NCBI GenBank assembly: GCA_036346205.1
Contig: JARFJB010000002.1
Span: 2,008,501 to 2,072,500, forward strand
DNA: 64,000 bases
Direction of reading: 5' to 3'
Origin: Vesta saturnalis
Taxonomy: Eukaryota > Arthropoda > Insecta > Coleoptera > Lampyridae
The position numbers and the translations under genes were made by a program. A model generated the notes under the pieces. That model worked only from the letters and a program-made list of their open reading frames with translations. It was not told where the DNA came from and ran no database searches. Of this stretch, positions 60,585-64,000 are shown piece after piece (position 1 is the first letter of the stretch; the number at the start of each line of letters is the position of its first letter).

Positions 60585-60878
60585 TTACCTCATAAGGTAC
60601 AAAAGGTTCGAGTTTCTTTAATGGAAGTACTTTATATGTGTATACTAAAACCGGCCGCTGCCGAGGTACAGCGGCCAACTTCACAAACGACAGCTTGTCA
60701 AAAAGGCGAAAATCTAGTTTTAGTTATCTCATTGGTACATACCTACAAATTTTATAGTGTGTGGGGAAAAACTCCTGATATCTATTTTGGCCGGCAGACG
60801 TCGATATTCGGACGCCTACGTAGAGCAGACGCCCGCCTCGGCGTCCAAAATCCGACGTAAGTTACCTGATGAGGTACA
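60585..60878. repeat. CpG-rich segment bounded by GTTACCT-AGGTAC near-palindromes
   Basis: AAGTTACCTCATAAGGTAC (60583) and AAGTTACCTGATGAGGTAC (60860) flank a segment with many CG dinucleotides, the perfect inverted pair GGCCGCTG/CAGCGGCC (60653-60676) and GGACGCC/GGCGTCC (60808-60846). The 79-codon ORF across it shows no motif. It stands out from the AT-rich surroundings and could be a small inserted element. Confidence 0.45.
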
Positions 60879-60912
60879 TATGCAAATTTGGGCTTAAATA
60901 AAAGGTATTTAT

Positions 60913-61305
60913 ATGTACACACATATTTTTTTAAATTCTGCAGACGGCCAACAACAAGTTGCAGACGCTTTAGAAAATTTTTATTTCAGTATTAATGTGG
61001 GATCAAACGAAAAATCTTTAATAAAAAAACACAAATTTCTTAACAAAATAAGTGATTCTGGCCAAGTTATAAACAAAAAACCACAAAATAAAATCATAAT
61101 CATCCAAAAAATAACTAAAACAGGCACAAAACTTTGTATAAGGTATGAATACCTAGTAGATACTACTTTAAACTTAAAAAGCTACATAACAAGTAAAGGA
61201 ATAAATAAGAGCTTTAAAGAATCAAAAAATATAAACTTAAATAGAAATAGGTATAGAGCTAAACCTAATCGAAAAACACCTAAATTAAACAGATACAAAA
61301 GTTAG
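60913..61305 (+). CDS. unrecognised Lys/Asn-rich ORF
   Basis: 130 codons with a plausible ATG, containing ADGQQQVADALENFYFS and then long Lys/Asn/Ile-rich sequence typical of AT-rich DNA. The preceding TTTTTTTAAATTCTGCAG at 60928-60943 could be a splice acceptor. ADGQQQVADALENF looks protein-like; the remainder does not. No family recognised. Confidence 0.3.
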   Translation: MYTHIFLNSADGQQQVADALENFYFSINVGSNEKSLIKKHKFLNKISDSGQVINKKPQNKIIIIQKITKTGTKLCIRYEYLVDTTLNLKSYITSKGINKSFKESKNINLNRNRYRAKPNRKTPKLNRYKS

Positions 61306-61550
61306 AAAACTAAATAGGAATTCTTAGCATTCAAAAATAGAAAAAATTGGTACCTATATAAAAAATGCAAAACAACAAAAAAATAAGTAAAACATTACTT
61401 AAACACAAGAAACTCTTTGACTGAACCAGACTTAAAACAAAATAATATTATTAAAAAAAAGCTGGTAGTGTATGTAAGGACACTGTCAGCAAAATATAAA
61501 ACAAAAATTACAAAATAATTTTATGTAAAGTATAAAAATAATTTCTATTC

Positions 61551-61906
61551 CCCATCATCAGAATAATCATGCATTATCTTTTCAATTTCATCGTCTATAT
61601 AGGACAAAATTATTTCATCTAGCCAAGCGGGTGCTTGAGGACAATCAAATCAGATTGGCGAAAACGTATTATTATTCAAAGTCCAACCATTCTCCAAAGG
61701 ATCATAAAATGTTGGTTCTCTTTGCATTGCATTTTGGTTTACTTTGGGGTTACAGTGATCGTACAAAATATAGAATCGAGCGTCATTGGTAATGCACAAA
61801 TTGGGTTTTTTGTACATTGTACAGATAAACCTTTCTACAGAATCAATTTGCTGTTTCGAAATGCTTGCATTATAGCCAAATGTACCAAATACTTCTTGCA
61901 GATTCA
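61551..61906 (-). pseudogene. C-terminal piece of the 56.2-58.8 kb ORF family
   Basis: Reads KKDLNLQEVFGTFGYNAS, SVERFICTMYKKPNLCITND, REPTFYDPLENGWTLNNN, one stop, then CPQAPAWLDEIILSYIDDE and the natural stop at 61551. In the family this segment follows EEADVII...DDTDVFVL and carries EFICLMYKxP and GWxLxNNxLxP. It lies on the N-terminal side of the other relic, so it is from a separate copy and not its continuation. Confidence 0.5.
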
Positions 61907-61939
61907 GGTCCTTCTTAAGTATACCACGCAGTCATCCCC

Positions 61940-62125
61940 TGTTTACTCCCATGCAGACAACAGCATGCAACCATTTAGTTATCCTCATGAGCTATCCGCA
62001 TGCTATCATCCCCCATGTGTTAACCTCTATGCATAAATCCGTAAACAACCACCAGCATGCTACCATCCCCATAGTTTTACCCCTACGCGCTCATCAGCAT
62101 GCAATCATGCATGCATGATGTCATG
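61940..62125. repeat. degenerate GCATGC-containing tandem repeat
   Basis: CAGCATGC(A/T)A(C/T)CAT recurs at about 61969, 62054 and 62096, with TTACCCCTACGC and CATCCCC words between. Period 40-85 bases, imperfect. Ends in ATCATGCATGCATGATG, a 16-base palindrome. Confidence 0.5.
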
Positions 62126-62129
62126 CTTA

Positions 62130-64000
62130 ATGCAGCTTACCCCCACCACCAATAGTTCCAGTCAAATGTGAATGCGCATGCGCAATTCTTGGTCACGTGA
62201 CTGAAAGAATGCTTCTGCTGGCCGCGGAGACCAAAATGACCAGAATGGGCCATGGAGAGCTCCATAACAAAGAACTGGATTTTGAGGAAGGATGTGCTAG
62301 AACCGATGTTGCATATGTACCTTTGACCGTCTTTTTCCTCTCTACGGGTCTGTCTAGCTAGCTGGTTCTGCAGACACTGCAGCCGATAAGGCTTACTGTG
62401 TTCTCCCCAGTGGTTTGTTACACCCAGTCCGTGATCTTCATACCCTGTAGCAAAGCGCACAAGTCACTCACGGAATGTATGTTTAAGTCTTCCGGTTCTA
62501 TTTGCAGATACCCGAAAATCCGTCTTTTAGCAGCCAGCGAGTCACAATCATACAAAATGTGTGCAGCTGTTTCTGATTCCTCGCCGCAGAATCCTCATGA
62601 GGGATCTCCATCAAATTTCTTAATTTTTCTTAAATGGTCCTTAACAGGTACATGTCCTGTTAGGATCCCAAGCTGTGTCCTGCTGGTGTAAGCAGTTCTG
62701 TGGTTCTTTTTATGCAAGGTCCATTTAAAAATGTCTTGCTATGTGGTAACCCTAGTCTGTTTATCCTGTATGTTCGATGTTGATCGCAGATCCATTCACT
62801 GATATAGCTACGGATTGCTTTTCTTGGTACTGCCAATGCAGGTTAGGGGCCATAACAGGGTCCTGCTGATCCCTGTCTTGCGAGTTTCTGACTTTTCGTC
62901 TCCTTCGATCCCACAATGGCCAGGGACTCAGACCAGAACTACCGTGTTCTTGGAAACATTCCCAGACCAGTTTAGATGAGCCCTTAAAGCTTGGTAGTGC
63001 TTTCAAGGCCGCCTGGCTGTGAGATAAAATTTAGATACGCCTTACACTGTAAGCCTTCTGCTATTTTTCCGTTTGTAAAACGGTGGCATGCCTGCCAAGA
63101 GGGATGGTTAGATCTTTCTTCGCCTTCACACCATGTATACCCGCTCCAGCACCCGTCCCGGTTTCTGAACCGCCCGTGCACCAGATTAGACCATCAGGAC
63201 AGAATTTGTATCCCTGTTCACCCTATTCTGTTCGATCTTGAATTATTACTTATAAGAGTGTAGCAACGGGATGTTTCGACGTCTTGTGATCCGTTCTCAT
63301 GTCAAATATTGGGCCCCCAATACCATCAATTAATCTTGTATGTTCTGTGTCTGTACTTAAATTGTACTGCGAATTCTGAAATCTATATAGCTCCAATCTA
63401 TTCTCACCCCTAATCATCAGATCTAAAGGGGGTGGGTCCAATAGGTGTCCATTGCAGCGGTAGTCGTAGTTATCATTGCCCCCATAATGCCTAAACAGGC
63501 AAGTCTTTGCATCTTGCCTAGTTTTCGTTGGCGGTTTCCTGCTTCACCTTTGGCCACCACACTAAATCCGCATAAGTTATTGCCGGACTGACCACCCTAG
63601 TATATAGCCAGTGCACCATACTTGGTCTCAGACCTCATGATTTGTCGTAGGTGTGCCTAACTACCGCAAGGGTAATTTCTGCTTTTCTCATAACTCTCTC
63701 AATGTGTTGATTGCAGATAAGCTTGGAGTCTAAGGTAACTCCTAAATACTTTACCTCTACCAAATTATTGATTACTTCGCCGTCAAGAAGGAGAAGGTAT
63801 AGGTCCTCTAGATTCCTCCTTTGCGTGAAAGGTACAATGGGGTTTTGTTGGGGACTGACTTTTAGGCCTTTCCTCTGTATCAATCTAGTTGTTACATTTA
63901 GGGTCATTTGCATGTGCTCTCTTACTGTACTAGTAAATCTCCCTTTTACTACGATGACTAAGTCGTCCGCGTATCCTAGGGGTGAAAAACTTTAATTTCT
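62130..64000 (-). mobile_element. non-LTR retrotransposon, 3' half: RT + RNase H (runs off window)
   Basis: Enters at the right edge with RT motif C GYADDLVIVVKG, then RRNLEDLYLLLLDGEVINN, VKYLGVTLDSKL and IERVMRKAEITLAVVRHTYD. After frameshifts come DPPPLDLMIRGENRLELYR (63441) and an RNase H-like domain in pieces: GRFRNRDGCWSG, LKALPSFKGSSKLVWECFQ, then a zinc-knuckle-like CGFCGEESETAAHILYDCDS (62590). The stop is at 62418. 62130-62417 is 3' UTR-like. RT followed by RNase H places it in the Jockey/I/R1-type group of LINEs; clade not decided. Broken by at least five stops or shifts. Confidence 0.8.

Overview
This is eukaryotic, AT-rich, non-coding-dominated DNA, most likely from an arthropod and probably an insect. 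The transposon families present (mariner-like elements with an N-terminal HTH of the type common in insect genomes, Tc1, hAT, piggyBac, Crypton, Penelope, several non-LTR retrotransposons, tRNA-derived repeats) and the long dinucleotide arrays point that way. There is no rRNA, no clear functional tRNA gene, no CRISPR, no operon structure and no gene I can recognise as an ordinary single-copy host gene. Nearly every recognisable protein-coding stretch is a transposon ORF broken by stops, frameshifts or deletions, so this is an old transposon graveyard.

Layout. 0-1.2 kb: dead mariner-like transposase. 1.8-2.25 kb: tRNA-like SINE head inside a composite repeat. 2.36-4.82 kb: hAT transposase relic of the ZMYM1-like type. 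5.3-9.4 kb: a broken repeat-borne ORF of unknown class, split by about 2.4 kb that looks like one LTR plus a primer-binding site. 10.8-11.95 kb: a strong hairpin, then a Penelope-like element (RT end plus GIY-YIG) with a hammerhead-like tail. 12.9-22.8 kb: several copies of one unclassified dispersed repeat carrying an internal CA tract. One copy holds a 4.9-kb long-TIR mariner-like element that itself contains a LINE and a smaller TIR element. Another holds a Tc1 element. A third has its CA/TG tract expanded to nearly 1 kb. 27.5-29.2 kb: LINE debris and simple repeats. 30.1-30.9 kb: Crypton-type tyrosine recombinase relic. 32.0-32.7 kb: LINE C-terminal fragment. 35.3-36.2 kb: Penelope-tail-like repeat, tRNA-like repeat and RT scrap. 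36.7-38.5 kb: second long-TIR mariner-like element. 39.0-39.7 kb: hAT scrap. 40.1-40.8 kb: fold-back repeat. 43.2-48.1 kb: third long-TIR mariner-like element, containing an APE-RT LINE. 48.2-53.2 kb: scraps of mariner, Penelope, the dispersed repeat, piggyBac, a second copy of the same LINE and another RT. 54.1-55.7 kb: internally deleted LINE with gag zinc knuckles. 56.2-61.9 kb: two pieces of a second unclassified repeat-borne ORF family and a LINE endonuclease fragment. 62.1-64.0 kb: 3' half of a LINE with RT and RNase H, running off the window.

How they work together: they do not form a pathway. The useful information is the nesting order, which gives relative ages, and the two filled/empty target-site comparisons that fix transposon ends to the base. 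Family assignments come from motif recognition by eye, and no database search was possible.
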